64,000 nt of DNA from DATHKG01 sp035489435. GTDB taxonomy: Bacteria; Bacteroidota; Bacteroidia; Chitinophagales; Chitinophagaceae. The notes beneath the pieces were generated by a model. It was not told the DNA's origin, made no database searches, and saw only the letters and a program-made list of their open reading frames with translations. Positions 18,055 through 27,118 of the stretch are shown here, piece by piece (positions within the stretch are counted from its first letter, which is position 1; each line of letters starts with the position of its first letter). The stretch is taken from assembly GCA_035489435.1 (NCBI GenBank), contig DATHKG010000060.1; one strand, 5' to 3'. Made by a program: the position numbers and the translations under genes.

Positions 18055-18073
18055 ATACTCAGCGTCTGAGTAT
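18055..18073. repeat. Short perfect hairpin after the dioxygenase gene
   Basis: ATACTCAG (18055-18062) and CTGAGTAT (18066-18073) are perfectly complementary with a 3-nt loop, 34 nt past the stop codon. There is no T-run, so it may stabilise the mRNA end rather than terminate. Confidence 0.5.
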
Positions 18074-18176
18074 GGCCAGGTTTACCTCTTTTATTTCCCT
18101 GGTATATAATTCTCATAACTTTTATTGAATAACACTTATGCTTTAGTAATATATAGCCCGTTGTTTGGATAGCCGA

Positions 18177-18184
18177 TATATTTG
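18177..18184 (+). promoter_or_regulatory. Possible -7 element of the sigma-factor gene
   Basis: TATATTTG matches TAnnTTTG and lies 75 bp before the ATG at 18260. No TTG at the usual spacing was found, so this is a half-supported site. Confidence 0.35.
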
Positions 18185-18259
18185 AGGGAACAAATTATTT
18201 ATTGGCATTTGTAAGAAAGCTTCCCTGGATGCGACTAATAATTAAATCGATCATCGCTG

Positions 18260-18745
18260 ATGGAAAAAGAGTTTATCAATCTTATAAATGATCACCGGGC
18301 CCTTATATTCAAGGTTTGTAATGTTTACTGCCATGAAACTGAAACCAGGCGGGATTTGTTCCAGGAAGTGGTGTTACAACTCTGGAGATCTTTCCCGGGT
18401 TTTAAAAGAGAGTCCTCCAACAGTACCTGGATCTACAAGGTTGCACTGAATACAGCTATTTCAAATTTCAGAAAGGAAACAAAAAGAGTAGGTAAGTCGT
18501 CAATTACCGCCCTCGAATTTGAGATCCCTGATATGTCTTTTGACCCAGACAGCTTAGATAATAACCACTCCCTTCAACAAGCAATTGACAAACTTAATGA
18601 CCTGGAAAAAGCGGTCGTGATGTTATACCTGGATGAGAATTCTTATGAAGAAATGAGCGAAATTTTGGGTCTTTCTATCAGCAATATCGGGGTCAGGATA
18701 AACCGTATAAAAAAGAAATTGACAAAAATCCTTAAAACTTATTGA
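18260..18745 (+). CDS. RNA polymerase ECF-type sigma-70 factor
   Basis: A 161-residue sigma factor. Region 2 is clear (LIFKVCNVYCHETETRRDLF, then QEVVLQLWRSFPGFKRESSN, STWIYKVALNTAISNFRKE), and region 4 follows (LEKAVVMLYLDENSYEEMSE, ILGLSISNIGVRINRIKKKL), which reads the -35 box. ECF sigma factors direct RNA polymerase to stress or surface-glycan genes and are usually held by a membrane anti-sigma. One base after its stop comes the membrane protein that probably plays this part. There is no SusC-linked FecR gene here, so it is not a standard PUL sigma. Confidence 0.93.
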   Translation: MEKEFINLINDHRALIFKVCNVYCHETETRRDLFQEVVLQLWRSFPGFKRESSNSTWIYKVALNTAISNFRKETKRVGKSSITALEFEIPDMSFDPDSLDNNHSLQQAIDKLNDLEKAVVMLYLDENSYEEMSEILGLSISNIGVRINRIKKKLTKILKTY

Positions 18746-18746
18746 C

Positions 18747-19382
18747 ATGAATGTGGAACAACTGAAAATGGAATGGGCCAGGTACAATGAAAAACTGTCT
18801 TTGTCCCAACAATTAAGTGATCAGCTGATAATGAGCATCCTTAAAGAAAGATCACGCTCGCGGATCTCGGCGATCAGGCGCAGTAACTTTTTATACCTTT
18901 TACTTATGTGTTTAGTATTGACATTATTAATTGCGATCCTGGCCGGAAATCCATTTGACTTTAATTATAGCTGGCAGTTTATACCTTATGGTGTGCTCCT
19001 GCTTGGAGTTGCAATAACGATAATAACACTTGTACAATCTTTACAAAGCTTGCCTGCGGATTTGAATAAATTGGATCTGTCATCATTTTTGAAACAAACT
19101 GTTTCTGCTTATGACACGAAAAGTAGAGTAGAATCCTGGTTTGGCATTATCATGTTTACAGGTGGCGTGTTGACAGTTTTTTCTTTCTTACCTAAGAAAC
19201 TTGAGAACAAGAGTGTTTCGGAAGCTTTCTTAGAAACCGGTCTGATTGTTATGATCACAATTGTTATTTACTTTATTGCATTTAAAGCAGGAGCTTTTAA
19301 GAATCACAACAAGGCGGCATTTGAAAATGATCTGAAGGAACTAAATAATCTCAAAGAGCTCTCTGCAGAATTTAAACAGTGA
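18747..19382 (+). CDS. Membrane protein partnered with the sigma factor, possible anti-sigma
   Basis: A 211-residue protein with a cytoplasmic N-terminus of about 45 residues (MNVEQLKMEWARYNEKLSLS, then LIMSILKERSRSRISAIRRS), two hydrophobic segments (LYLLLMCLVLTLLIAILAG and FIPYGVLLLGVAITIITLVQ), a long linker, and two further ones (IIMFTGGVLTVF and GLIVMITIVIYFIAF). It starts one base after the sigma stop codon, so translation is likely coupled. Such pairs recur in Chitinophagaceae. I infer an anti-sigma or sigma-regulating role from position; no ZAS motif or FecR domain is visible. Confidence 0.7.
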   Translation: MNVEQLKMEWARYNEKLSLSQQLSDQLIMSILKERSRSRISAIRRSNFLYLLLMCLVLTLLIAILAGNPFDFNYSWQFIPYGVLLLGVAITIITLVQSLQSLPADLNKLDLSSFLKQTVSAYDTKSRVESWFGIIMFTGGVLTVFSFLPKKLENKSVSEAFLETGLIVMITIVIYFIAFKAGAFKNHNKAAFENDLKELNNLKELSAEFKQ

Positions 19383-19522
19383 ACGCAGAATATTACCATC
19401 AGGCCGTGGCTTTTTTTCATCTCTTAATAAAAGTACACGGCCAGGTGAAGGAGATATAAATTGCCTGGGTTTTAGTTAAGATGGTTAATTTCATGGTATG
19501 AAAGGAAAATCTAAAATCATCA

Positions 19523-20170
19523 ATGCCGACGAATTTCAGTACCCGGAACTTTCATGATATCTGCGATAAACTTGGCTCGATAGACCCGGATCTTGCAGTT
19601 ATTTTAGCAAGCTATGGTTATCCTCCACTCTGGAGCAGGCCGAATAATTTTGAGACCCTTGTGCACTTCATCCTGGAACAACAGGTGTCGCTCGCCTCTG
19701 CATTATCCGCACTTCAAAAACTAAAACAACATGTAGCAGATTTTACACCGGAAAATATAATTGCAATGACAGACCTGGAAATGCGGGCTTGTTATTGCAG
19801 CAGGCAGAAACAAGTTTATATAAAAAATGTTGCATCTGCGATTATCAGCGGGGGGCTGGACCTGGCAACTTTCGATGCCATGGAAGATGAAGATATCAGG
19901 CTGCAGTTGACAAAGTTAAAAGGTGTTGGAAACTGGACCGCAGATGTGTACCTCATGTTTGTGCTTCAAAGGGCTGATATATTTCCTTCCGGTGATTTAG
20001 CAGCAGTAAATGCCCTTAAATCATTAAAGTTATTACCAGCAGATGCAGACAGGAATATGATTCTTGCAATCAGCGGGCGGTGGAAACCTTATAGGACAAT
20101 TGCCACTATGATGCTCTGGCATTTATATTTAAGTAAAAGCGCGAAAGCAACGCGACTACCTGGCACCTGA
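19523..20170 (+). CDS. DNA-3-methyladenine glycosylase II-like (AlkA/HhH-GPD)
   Basis: A 215-residue base-excision repair enzyme. Residues 44-62 (ETLVHFILEQQVSLASALSA) open the HhH-GPD domain. The helix-hairpin-helix is LTKLKGVGNWTADVYLMFVL (residues 129-148), and the catalytic Asp158 lies in IFPSGDLAAVNAL, in the place of AlkA Asp238. It lacks the N-terminal AlkA domain, so it is the short form. It removes alkylated purines from DNA, leaving an abasic site. A GGCACC/GGTGCC hairpin begins at its last codons. It is a single-gene unit. Confidence 0.92.
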   Translation: MPTNFSTRNFHDICDKLGSIDPDLAVILASYGYPPLWSRPNNFETLVHFILEQQVSLASALSALQKLKQHVADFTPENIIAMTDLEMRACYCSRQKQVYIKNVASAIISGGLDLATFDAMEDEDIRLQLTKLKGVGNWTADVYLMFVLQRADIFPSGDLAAVNALKSLKLLPADADRNMILAISGRWKPYRTIATMMLWHLYLSKSAKATRLPGT

Positions 20171-20199
20171 AGACATCATGCGATCTTCAGGCTGGTGCC
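20162..20199 (+). terminator. Hairpin at the end of the glycosylase gene
   Basis: GGCACC (20162-20167) pairs with GGTGCC (20194-20199), and TGAAGA (20168-20173) with TCTTCA (20184-20189), with an asymmetric GGCT-side bulge. No T-run follows, so this is a weak terminator candidate or an mRNA end. Confidence 0.45.
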
Positions 20200-20398
20200 A
20201 TTGCAGCTATAATAATTTCTTCCTGAACTTTGTTGTTTAGTTGTAGATATTTCCACTTAGTATGGGAAGAAAGCATAGTTGGGTTATAATACATCGAAGC
20301 TGTATTCGTTTGTTAAGGTTATTGCCCTGGTCCTCTTTTTTGTACCGATTGGATTTGAAAATACCAGGTCATCTAAACCAGTTATCCGGATTTCCCAA

Positions 20399-20980
20399 AT
20401 GTTACTTAAACAAATCACCATATATCTGACTGTTGATGAAGATACTATTGATTCATATTTCAACATACACGATCCGTCACCTTTGTATAAGCGGCAGCTA
20501 AACCAGGAATTTGAGCAATATATCATGTCCTCGATTGTAGCGATCAAGAGATATTCATTAATACGGTATAAACTTGTTTGTAAAAATGAATCCGATAAAA
20601 AATATGTCGAGCCTTTAATACATGCAGTCCGCCGGCATTTCTCTATTCAGAAATCAATAAAGGAATCTCAGTTTACCAAGTTCAAAAAAAGCTCTTATAA
20701 ATTACTTGGCTTCAGTTTATCGATGGTGGTGATTTGCCATCTGATTCTTGCTGCATTTACAATATCAAATGAAACAATGCATTCAATATTTGAGAATGCT
20801 ATGGAAGTATTTAGCTGGGTTATCCTCTGGCGGCCAATAAACGAGTTGGTATTCGGATGGAATCCTTACCTGAAAGATATATCTATATTTGACCGTTTGA
20901 TAAACGCAGATGTTCTTACAAGTGAAATGTATGCTGTTGAGCTTAAAAAGCCGGAGCAACAAATATGCGTCGCCTCCTGA
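20399..20980 (+). CDS. Hypothetical protein with central membrane helix
   Basis: The frame is open from a TTG at 20279; the first ATG is at 20399 and is used here, although VIRIS just before it looks protein-like, so the true start may be upstream. From the ATG the product has 193 residues: a mixed N-terminal region (IHDPSPLYKRQLNQEFEQYI), a basic stretch (AVRRHFSIQKSIKESQFTKF), one hydrophobic helix (LLGFSLSMVVICHLILAAF) and a C-terminal part. I do not recognise the family. The end overlaps the next gene by 16 bp, which points to cotranscription with the barrel protein. Confidence 0.65.
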   Translation: MLLKQITIYLTVDEDTIDSYFNIHDPSPLYKRQLNQEFEQYIMSSIVAIKRYSLIRYKLVCKNESDKKYVEPLIHAVRRHFSIQKSIKESQFTKFKKSSYKLLGFSLSMVVICHLILAAFTISNETMHSIFENAMEVFSWVILWRPINELVFGWNPYLKDISIFDRLINADVLTSEMYAVELKKPEQQICVAS

Positions 20981-21618
20981 CTGCTATATTTTTTCAAATT
21001 CTTTGCTTTGCGGCTTATTCGCAACATGAATTAGGGATTGAGCAATATTCTTACCTGGGTATAGGGCAATTGAACACTTTAATGCCTGTAGCACATTTCA
21101 AAACCAATTCAAACTGGTATGCTGAAGCGCGTTATAATTACGACGAATTAAATACCTTTTCTTTATATGCAGGCCGGACTTTTTCAGGTGAACGAAACCT
21201 TACATATTCGATAACGCCGATGATTGGTGGTATGGCTGGTAAAAGCCGTGGCGGATCTCTCGCATTAAATACAGAATTCGATTTCAGGGGGTTTAATTTT
21301 TCATCACAATCACAGTATAGCGTAAACGCCGATAGCCGAATGAATAACTATTTTTTCAGTTGGTCGGAATTGTCTTATCAACCGCTTGACTGGCTATATG
21401 CAGGTATTAGTTTGCAGAATACACAGGTTTACAGAACAGCTACTTTAACAGAACCTGGGCTATTGGTTGGTTTATCTTATAAACAATGGAACTTTCCGGT
21501 ATATAGTTTTAATCCTTTCGCAAATGAAAGATACTTTGTAGTAGGTCTTAACTGGGAACTTAGTTACAACCGCGCTAACAAAAAGAAACCTGCACCTGTG
21601 ATCGTGCAAAATCCCTAG
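20965..21618 (+). CDS. Predicted outer-membrane beta-barrel protein
   Basis: A 217-residue protein with a signal peptide (LLTAIFFQILCFAAYSQ) and alternating hydrophobic/aromatic strands typical of a small barrel (WYAEARYNYDELNTFSLYAG, LTYSITPMIGGMAGKSRGGS, YFVVGLNWELSYNRANKKKP). It ends with a basic, Pro-rich tail rather than an aromatic C-terminal residue. No named domain. It starts inside the upstream membrane-protein gene (16-bp overlap), so both are likely made together and may act in the envelope as a pair. Confidence 0.7.
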   Translation: MRRLLTAIFFQILCFAAYSQHELGIEQYSYLGIGQLNTLMPVAHFKTNSNWYAEARYNYDELNTFSLYAGRTFSGERNLTYSITPMIGGMAGKSRGGSLALNTEFDFRGFNFSSQSQYSVNADSRMNNYFFSWSELSYQPLDWLYAGISLQNTQVYRTATLTEPGLLVGLSYKQWNFPVYSFNPFANERYFVVGLNWELSYNRANKKKPAPVIVQNP

Positions 21619-21791
21619 TCGTTTCTTGTTTCAATTCTCAACCTGTTATCTTCTCACTGCCAACCGCTCTCTATGTATCCACTTAGCTTTTACTAGGTAA
21701 TGGATTTATAATTCAGGATCAGATTATTTATGGTCCAATTAAAAGTCATTGTGAACGTTATTAAAATTCCATTAATAATAACAACCTGACT

Positions 21792-23402
21792 ATGAAAATC
21801 CAATTTCTTTCTTTATGTCTGCTCTTCTGCAGTTTTCAATCTTTTGCTCAGGTAGGTGTCGGGACAACTACACCAAACTCAACACTTGATGTTAGAGGAT
21901 CATTATCAACCGGATACAGAACATTTACTGCAAATACAGCTGCTTTAATTACTGACAATGTTCTTGTTTTTACGGGTACCACGGCAGCTACACTTACATT
22001 ACCAACCGCAGCTTCCATTGCAGGCAGAAGTTACCAGGTAAAAAATTCCAGCATTACCGGCCCGACTCCAACAGTTACCATCGCTACAACAGCCAGTGAA
22101 ACGATTGATGGTTTAACAAACTGGTCACTCACGGGTTTATACCAGACTGTTACTGTGGTAAGTAACGGCACTAACTGGAGCATTGTAAGTTTTCTTCCGA
22201 CCAGTTCAAGTATAAGCTGGAGCCAGACAGGTAACAGCAATATCAATGCGGCCACAAATTTCCTCGGCACAACAGATGATAAACAGATGATTTTTAAATC
22301 AAATAATCAATCTTATCTCGAGTTCGGACGGAGGCAGACGCTTGGTCTCACACAGGCATATACTGATTATGACGACAATAACGAGAAGGTGACTTATATC
22401 CGCTCTGCGCTCCAGTTTGAAGCTACCGCCGCTAACTTTTATAAGCCCAAGATGTATACAGATGTAAACGGGAACTTCCGTGTGAAGGGAAGCTCTGCCG
22501 GTACTGACTTTTTTGAATTTGGATCAACCGGTGCCAGTAACAATGGCGGTTTTGAATTCATTATTGGTGATGATGGAGATGAGCCAATAGTTTTTAAAAG
22601 CTTTCATCATGTTAATGGCATGTCAGAAATTATGAGATTGCAGAGCGGAAGAATGGCAGTTGGATCCAATGCTTTCAACGTTTCGAATCCCGAAAAATTA
22701 CTTATTGATGCCGGCACTACCACTTCTTATAACCTGATGACAGGTAAAGGCAGCATTGATAATTATCTGCAGATTAATGTTCAGAACAGGTCCGCCGGTT
22801 TAGCAGCCAGTTCAGATCTTGTAGCTACTGCTGATAATGGAACCGAGACAACAAATTACATCGATATGGGAGTCAATTCGAGTGGCTACAATAGTACCGG
22901 TGTCACTGGAAATATACCAGTTCTTAATGGAGTAAATAACACTTACCTCTATGGCGCCGGTAACGATATGACACTCGGCAATCTTGGTAACAATAAACCA
23001 CTAATATTTTTTACCACTCCGGGAGCCAGTCAACCTGCAGCAGCAGAGAGAATGAGAATTACGGGAGCAGGTAATGTTGGAATAGGTAATGCAACGCCAA
23101 ACTCAACTTTGTCAGTAAACGGATCTTTGTCGGTATCATACTATTCGGGCACGGGCGATTATACAATAAAAGCAACTGATTATGTCGTGATTAATACAGG
23201 TGCGGCCGTTAATTGGACCTTGCCTGTCGCCACCAGCTGCCCGGGCAGAACTTATAAATTGTTGAATCATGGTACCGGGTCTATAACGTTGTCAGAAAGT
23301 GTAAGAACCAATTCATCGACTACTTCGACAAACATAAATAGCACTGGTACAAATTTCCTAGAGGTTTTATCTGACGGGACCCAATGGAGACGTCTTAATT
23401 AA
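21792..23402 (+). CDS. Large exported surface protein with repeated tail-fibre-like ends
   Basis: A 536-residue Gly/Ser/Thr/Asn-rich protein with a signal peptide (LSLCLLFCSFQSFAQ). GVGTTTPNSTLDVRGSL near the N-terminus and GIGNATPNSTLSVNGSL near residue 430 are two copies of one motif. Each starts a block of about 100 residues that resembles the other (TLTLPTAASIAGRSYQVKN versus NWTLPVATSCPGRTYKLLN, and SNGTNWSIV versus SDGTQWRRLN). The middle part carries variable, strand-rich sequence. Such proteins resemble phage tail fibre or intramolecular-chaperone-linked structures and are common in Bacteroidota surface gene sets. The function is unknown, with adhesion as a guess. The T9SS-like gene follows 30 bp on. 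Confidence 0.8.
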   Translation: MKIQFLSLCLLFCSFQSFAQVGVGTTTPNSTLDVRGSLSTGYRTFTANTAALITDNVLVFTGTTAATLTLPTAASIAGRSYQVKNSSITGPTPTVTIATTASETIDGLTNWSLTGLYQTVTVVSNGTNWSIVSFLPTSSSISWSQTGNSNINAATNFLGTTDDKQMIFKSNNQSYLEFGRRQTLGLTQAYTDYDDNNEKVTYIRSALQFEATAANFYKPKMYTDVNGNFRVKGSSAGTDFFEFGSTGASNNGGFEFIIGDDGDEPIVFKSFHHVNGMSEIMRLQSGRMAVGSNAFNVSNPEKLLIDAGTTTSYNLMTGKGSIDNYLQINVQNRSAGLAASSDLVATADNGTETTNYIDMGVNSSGYNSTGVTGNIPVLNGVNNTYLYGAGNDMTLGNLGNNKPLIFFTTPGASQPAAAERMRITGAGNVGIGNATPNSTLSVNGSLSVSYYSGTGDYTIKATDYVVINTGAAVNWTLPVATSCPGRTYKLLNHGTGSITLSESVRTNSSTTSTNINSTGTNFLEVLSDGTQWRRLN

Positions 23403-23432
23403 GATGGAAATTCAAGAAATATTCTAAACCCC

Positions 23433-24860
23433 ATGAAACCATTTCAAAACATCATCCTTGCCACCATCGCCTTTGCAATTGGCAATAATCTGCAGGCACA
23501 GGTTGATCTGCAGAATACAGGAGTGCTGTATGTTTCCGGTGCTTCGGATCTGATTTATATCAATGGATCCCTGACTAATGCCGCCGGGGCTGCTCTTACA
23601 AATAATGGTAGCCTGTATGTTAATCGGAATATTACCAACGGCCAGGTAACGATGGCTGCTGGTGCAGGAACATTGTATCTTAATGGCAGCATACAGCAAC
23701 AAATTAGTGGTACGCAGGTCTTCAGAACCAATAATCTCGTGACAAATAATGCTGCTGGCGTACGTCTAAACAATGATTTGAGCGTTGCTGCAGTACATAC
23801 ATTTTCTTCAGGTATTGTTTCAACATCAGCAACTCCCAACTACCTTATCTATGAGGCAGGATCATCTTATACCGGTGATGGCGACTCGCGGCATGTGAAT
23901 GGCTGGGTCAGGAAAAGCGGTACCACCGCATTTTCATTTCCGGTAGGTAATGGTACAATTGAAAGAAAAATAGGAGCTAGCAATATCTCTTCTGCAACAG
24001 TGTTTAACACGAGATATATGGGTGCAACAACTAATACCACGAACGTGACTTCTCCGCTTTTTATAGTTGATCCGAATGAATTCTGGCAAATCAACAAATT
24101 GAGTGGTGGATCTGCCAATGTAAATATGAACTGGGATGATACCAAAGTCAATATGCCAAATTATGGCATTGCAGATATCCGGGTAGCTAACTATATTTCA
24201 GGAAACTGGACACAGGTTGGCGGGGCCGCTTCAGGAAGCACAGGTTCTACCGGTGCTATTTCATCAAATCTTATTTCTTCCTTTGGTGCCTTCACTTTTG
24301 GAAGTATAGCCTTTATCCTTCCGTTACATTTGTTGAATTTTTCTGCCGTTAAAAATAACGGCATTGTATTATTGAAATGGAATACGACAGACGAAGTAAA
24401 CGTTAGCCATCATGAACCACAAAGAAGTGACGATGGTTTACTTTTTACCAGGATCGGTTCTGTAACTGCCAGGAACATCCAGGGTATAGATGCTTATGAA
24501 TTTTCTGATGCAAAACCTTTAACCGGAACAACATATTACCGTTTACGTAGCGTTGATAAAGATGGCCGGTCAACTTTATCAAAGGTGATAAACGTTTCGG
24601 GTGATGCAACTATATCCGCGGAACTGGCAATTGTAAACCCGGCATTCAAATCGATTTATGGTTTTACAAACAATTTGAGTGGAACCTTCCAGTATCAACT
24701 GAATACATTGTCTGGTCAAACCGTACAACAGGGCATGGTAGATATAAACGTCTCCGGTCTTAACATCCCCCTGTCAGGATCTGTTAACAAAGGTATTTAT
24801 CTGCTAAGCCTGCAAAAGCCGGGCTTCAATATGGTCCGGAAAGTAATGGTCGGAAACTAA
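23433..24860 (+). CDS. Exported protein with T9SS-like C-terminal sorting domain
   Basis: A 475-residue protein with a signal peptide (ILATIAFAIGNNLQAQ). The N-terminal half has repeated Asn/Gly strands (GVLYVSGASDLIYINGSLTN, LYVNRNITNGQVTMAAGAGT), typical of a beta-solenoid-like passenger. Residues 300-390 match the Ig-like segment before T9SS domains (LLNFSAVKNNGIVLLKWNTT, ADEVNVSHHEPQRSDDGLLF), and the end (YQLNTLSGQTVQQGMVDINV, then GIYLLSLQKPGFNMVRKVMV) resembles the type A sorting domain, whose Lys/Val-rich end signals secretion. In the usual family line VSHxEIQRS, this copy reads VSHHEPQRS. It pairs with the fibre-like gene. Confidence 0.82.
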   Translation: MKPFQNIILATIAFAIGNNLQAQVDLQNTGVLYVSGASDLIYINGSLTNAAGAALTNNGSLYVNRNITNGQVTMAAGAGTLYLNGSIQQQISGTQVFRTNNLVTNNAAGVRLNNDLSVAAVHTFSSGIVSTSATPNYLIYEAGSSYTGDGDSRHVNGWVRKSGTTAFSFPVGNGTIERKIGASNISSATVFNTRYMGATTNTTNVTSPLFIVDPNEFWQINKLSGGSANVNMNWDDTKVNMPNYGIADIRVANYISGNWTQVGGAASGSTGSTGAISSNLISSFGAFTFGSIAFILPLHLLNFSAVKNNGIVLLKWNTTDEVNVSHHEPQRSDDGLLFTRIGSVTARNIQGIDAYEFSDAKPLTGTTYYRLRSVDKDGRSTLSKVINVSGDATISAELAIVNPAFKSIYGFTNNLSGTFQYQLNTLSGQTVQQGMVDINVSGLNIPLSGSVNKGIYLLSLQKPGFNMVRKVMVGN

Positions 24861-24898
24861 TGCCAGGAAAACTTAAGAATGTCTTTTTATAATATCTG

Positions 24899-24935
24899 TC
24901 CGTCCTTGTCTAATACATGAGGGCGGATTTTTTTT
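24899..24935 (+). terminator. Intrinsic terminator after the T9SS-like gene
   Basis: TCCGTCCT (24899-24906) pairs with AGGGCGGA (24920-24927) with one G-T pair, followed by eight T (24928-24935). Confidence 0.8.
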
Positions 24936-24950
24936 ATCAAAGTATGTTAC

Positions 24951-24977
24951 AAAAAAAACCCGCAAAAAATTACGGGT
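24951..24977 (-). terminator. Terminator after the receiver-protein gene
   Basis: On the minus strand a CCCGTAA/TTGCGGG stem (7 bp, one G-T pair) with a 4-T loop is followed by a T-run, just past the stop at 25006. It faces the terminator of the opposite gene. Confidence 0.75.
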
Positions 24978-25005
24978 CCAAATTGTGAAAATGCGATGAT
25001 CAGGT

Positions 25006-25446
25006 TTATGAAAACAGCCGCTTCAGAAATGATGGTTGAGCCCTGGGGGCTGCACCGGTACGAATAATTGATCCTTCAGCGCGGTCCATTATTGTTTTTA
25101 ATTTTTCTGAATTAAGTGACGATTTAACGATATAATCAAGTGCGCCATGTTGAATAGTTGTTACGGCAATGGAGATCTCCTCCTGGCCGGAAATAAATAT
25201 CACGACAATTGAAGGATCAATCTGTTTGATTTGTTTTAACACATCAAGGCCATTAAGCCCATCCATATTATAATCCAGGAAAATGATTTCCGGTTTATGG
25301 CGGGAAATATGCTCGATGCAATCGTTCCCATTGTCATACAGATGCACCTGCGTGTATCCAAGTTGTTTAAGAAACTGCTGATAGAGGTTCAGACATAAAG
25401 CATCATCGTCAACCAGGAAAATCGAGATATTTGGGTCTTTTGGCAT
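25006..25446 (-). CDS. Single-domain response regulator
   Basis: A 146-residue receiver (REC) protein without an output domain. The acidic pocket lies at Asp13-Asp15 (FLVDDDA), the phosphoryl-accepting residue is Asp58 (IIFLDYNMDGLNG), then SGQEE and the Lys in DYIVKSSLNSEKL. Stand-alone receivers relay phosphate in branched phosphorelays or bind targets directly. A C-terminal tail (APRAQPSFLKRLFS) carries basic residues. No histidine kinase lies beside it; the nearest is in the 45.7-46.9 kb region and is paired with another regulator. It is a single-gene unit with its own terminator. Confidence 0.9.
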   Translation of the reverse strand: MPKDPNISIFLVDDDALCLNLYQQFLKQLGYTQVHLYDNGNDCIEHISRHKPEIIFLDYNMDGLNGLDVLKQIKQIDPSIVVIFISGQEEISIAVTTIQHGALDYIVKSSLNSEKLKTIMDRAEGSIIRTGAAPRAQPSFLKRLFS

Positions 25447-25578
25447 TTTCGTTGTTTAGGATCATTATTTGTCCTATTGTTTCTTTTGTTATTTACTGGA
25501 TTGCAACAGCTGGCGGCAAGTATTGATAACGTATAACTACCTCCGGATATTGCAGCAAGAACAGCTTGAATCCAGCAA

Positions 25579-26397
25579 TTAATCCATGAGCTTTATGAGC
25601 ATCCGGGCTATTACTTTATTTCCTTTATCGGAGGGATGTAAGCCATCATAGGTCATATTAATTGCTTCATGGGGATATGGATATTCGTCGGTTTCCGGGT
25701 TGAATGGAACAGAAGTAAACCCGGGATATTTAAAATTTTTATACTCTCCTGATTTTGGATCACGAAGCCTTTTGAAATTCACAATATTTTTTTGGTTGAT
25801 CCCACTCTTATTGTAAAGGTCAATAACTTCCAGTTTTTCAGCCCTGCCAATGTCATTGATGGCTGCGGCAAAGGCGGCCAGGAACTGCCCGTTTTTCTCT
25901 TTATATGAGCCCCAGGCATTGTTTTTCATATTGTTGATATAAACGAAATCTGAACGTTGAAGCGGCGTAATCAGTATAATCTTTGCTTTGGGATTAAGAA
26001 TACGCAATTTATTGATGATGACCCGGAACGAACCGTACAACGTTTTCGTCCCTGTATTGTTTTGATAGTCATTGATTGTGCCCACTGGTCTTCCCTGCCA
26101 CCAGTCATTGGTACCGAGAAAAATGGTATATATATCTGCAGTGGGAATGTTCAGATCTTCTATCTTATCACCAATGCCGGCTGAAGTCCAACCATTGTAA
26201 CCCTTGTTGATATAATTTATCGAAGGGAGTTTTTCTTTCACCAGCGTCATATAGCCCCTGGTGACCCGGTTCCCGGTTTCATCAGGATGTTCATTCAAAT
26301 AAGTAATAGAATCTCCGATCGCCACCCAGGTAATTCCTTTTTTCTGAAAGGAGGTGAATAATAATAGAATGCAGGTAAATAGTACTAATTTTTTCAT
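25579..26397 (-). CDS. Exported SGNH/GDSL hydrolase
   Basis: A 272-residue protein with a short signal (LVLFTCILLLFTSFQ). The SGNH blocks are visible: block I WVAIGDSITYLNEH (Ser30), block II GYNGWTSAGIGD, block III IFLGTNDWWQG and block V DGLHPSDKGNKV with the Asp/His pair. Such enzymes deacylate esters on sugars, lipids or glycans; in PUL-rich genomes they often remove acetyl groups from plant glycans. It is monocistronic, with no glycan locus directly beside it, so the substrate is open. Confidence 0.92.
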   Translation of the reverse strand: MKKLVLFTCILLLFTSFQKKGITWVAIGDSITYLNEHPDETGNRVTRGYMTLVKEKLPSINYINKGYNGWTSAGIGDKIEDLNIPTADIYTIFLGTNDWWQGRPVGTINDYQNNTGTKTLYGSFRVIINKLRILNPKAKIILITPLQRSDFVYINNMKNNAWGSYKEKNGQFLAAFAAAINDIGRAEKLEVIDLYNKSGINQKNIVNFKRLRDPKSGEYKNFKYPGFTSVPFNPETDEYPYPHEAINMTYDGLHPSDKGNKVIARMLIKLMD

Positions 26398-26481
26398 GAC
26401 TTTAAATGTAACTAATACCAGTCAATACTGAACATAGGCAAAGCCTGTAAAACAACCATCATTAATTCTTAGATTTAGGAC

Positions 26482-26967
26482 ATGAGAGACATTGTGATAG
26501 CTTTTTCTTTGCTAATATTCTGCCTGCTCGTGTTGTTCCGTCTGGTTAATATCAACCGGCTAAAACCTGACTTCCAGTTGGAACTTTGGATAGCGGGTTT
26601 CAGTTTTCTTTTTTTGATGATAGGAATCGCAATAAGCCGGAAGATGCCGAAAAGCAAAACCACGAAAAGTGATATGACTCCCGAAGCTGAAACAACCGAC
26701 CACCTGTTGTTTACTATGCCCCCGGAAAAAGCCACCGGGCATGAGGAAGAAAATACACCTTCTTTACAAAAAAGCGGTATAAGTAAAAGGGAACTTGAGA
26801 TTCTCATTTTGATAAATGAGGGGCTAAGCAATCAACAGATTGCCGACAGGCTTTTCGTTTCTGCTCATACAGTAAAAAAACATGTCAGCAACCTTTTCCA
26901 AAAACTGGACGCAGAACGAAGAACAGATGCAATAAACAAGGCAAAGCAATTGAAAATAATCCAATAG
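26482..26967 (+). CDS. Membrane-anchored LuxR-type HTH regulator
   Basis: A 161-residue regulator. The N-terminus has two hydrophobic segments (VIAFSLLIFCLLVLFRLVNI; LWIAGFSFLFLMIGIAIS), followed by a polar linker and a C-terminal NarL/LuxR helix-turn-helix (ISKRELEILILINEGLSNQQ, IADRLFVSAHTVKKHVSNLF, QKLDAERRTDAINKAKQL). There is no receiver domain, so it is not a standard two-component regulator; activation at the membrane is inferred. Related small membrane LuxR proteins are common in Bacteroidota. It diverges from the SGNH hydrolase. Confidence 0.85.
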   Translation: MRDIVIAFSLLIFCLLVLFRLVNINRLKPDFQLELWIAGFSFLFLMIGIAISRKMPKSKTTKSDMTPEAETTDHLLFTMPPEKATGHEEENTPSLQKSGISKRELEILILINEGLSNQQIADRLFVSAHTVKKHVSNLFQKLDAERRTDAINKAKQLKIIQ

Positions 26968-27118
26968 AAACCTGGCTTGCAATATTCAATGGTTTTTTGG
27001 TGATGAACACTAATACTTAAGTAGTAATTCGTGCCCGGCATCACAAAATCATACTAAAGTGTAACTGAACTTTCAGGATTCTTCATCTTCTTTACAGCCT
27101 GACCAAAAAACAAAAATT

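Noticed and set aside
20279..20398. N-terminal extension of the 20399-20980 gene from TTG 20279
   Set aside because: A TTG start and an unconvincing hydrophobic prefix; the ATG at 20399 was used, with the doubt noted.
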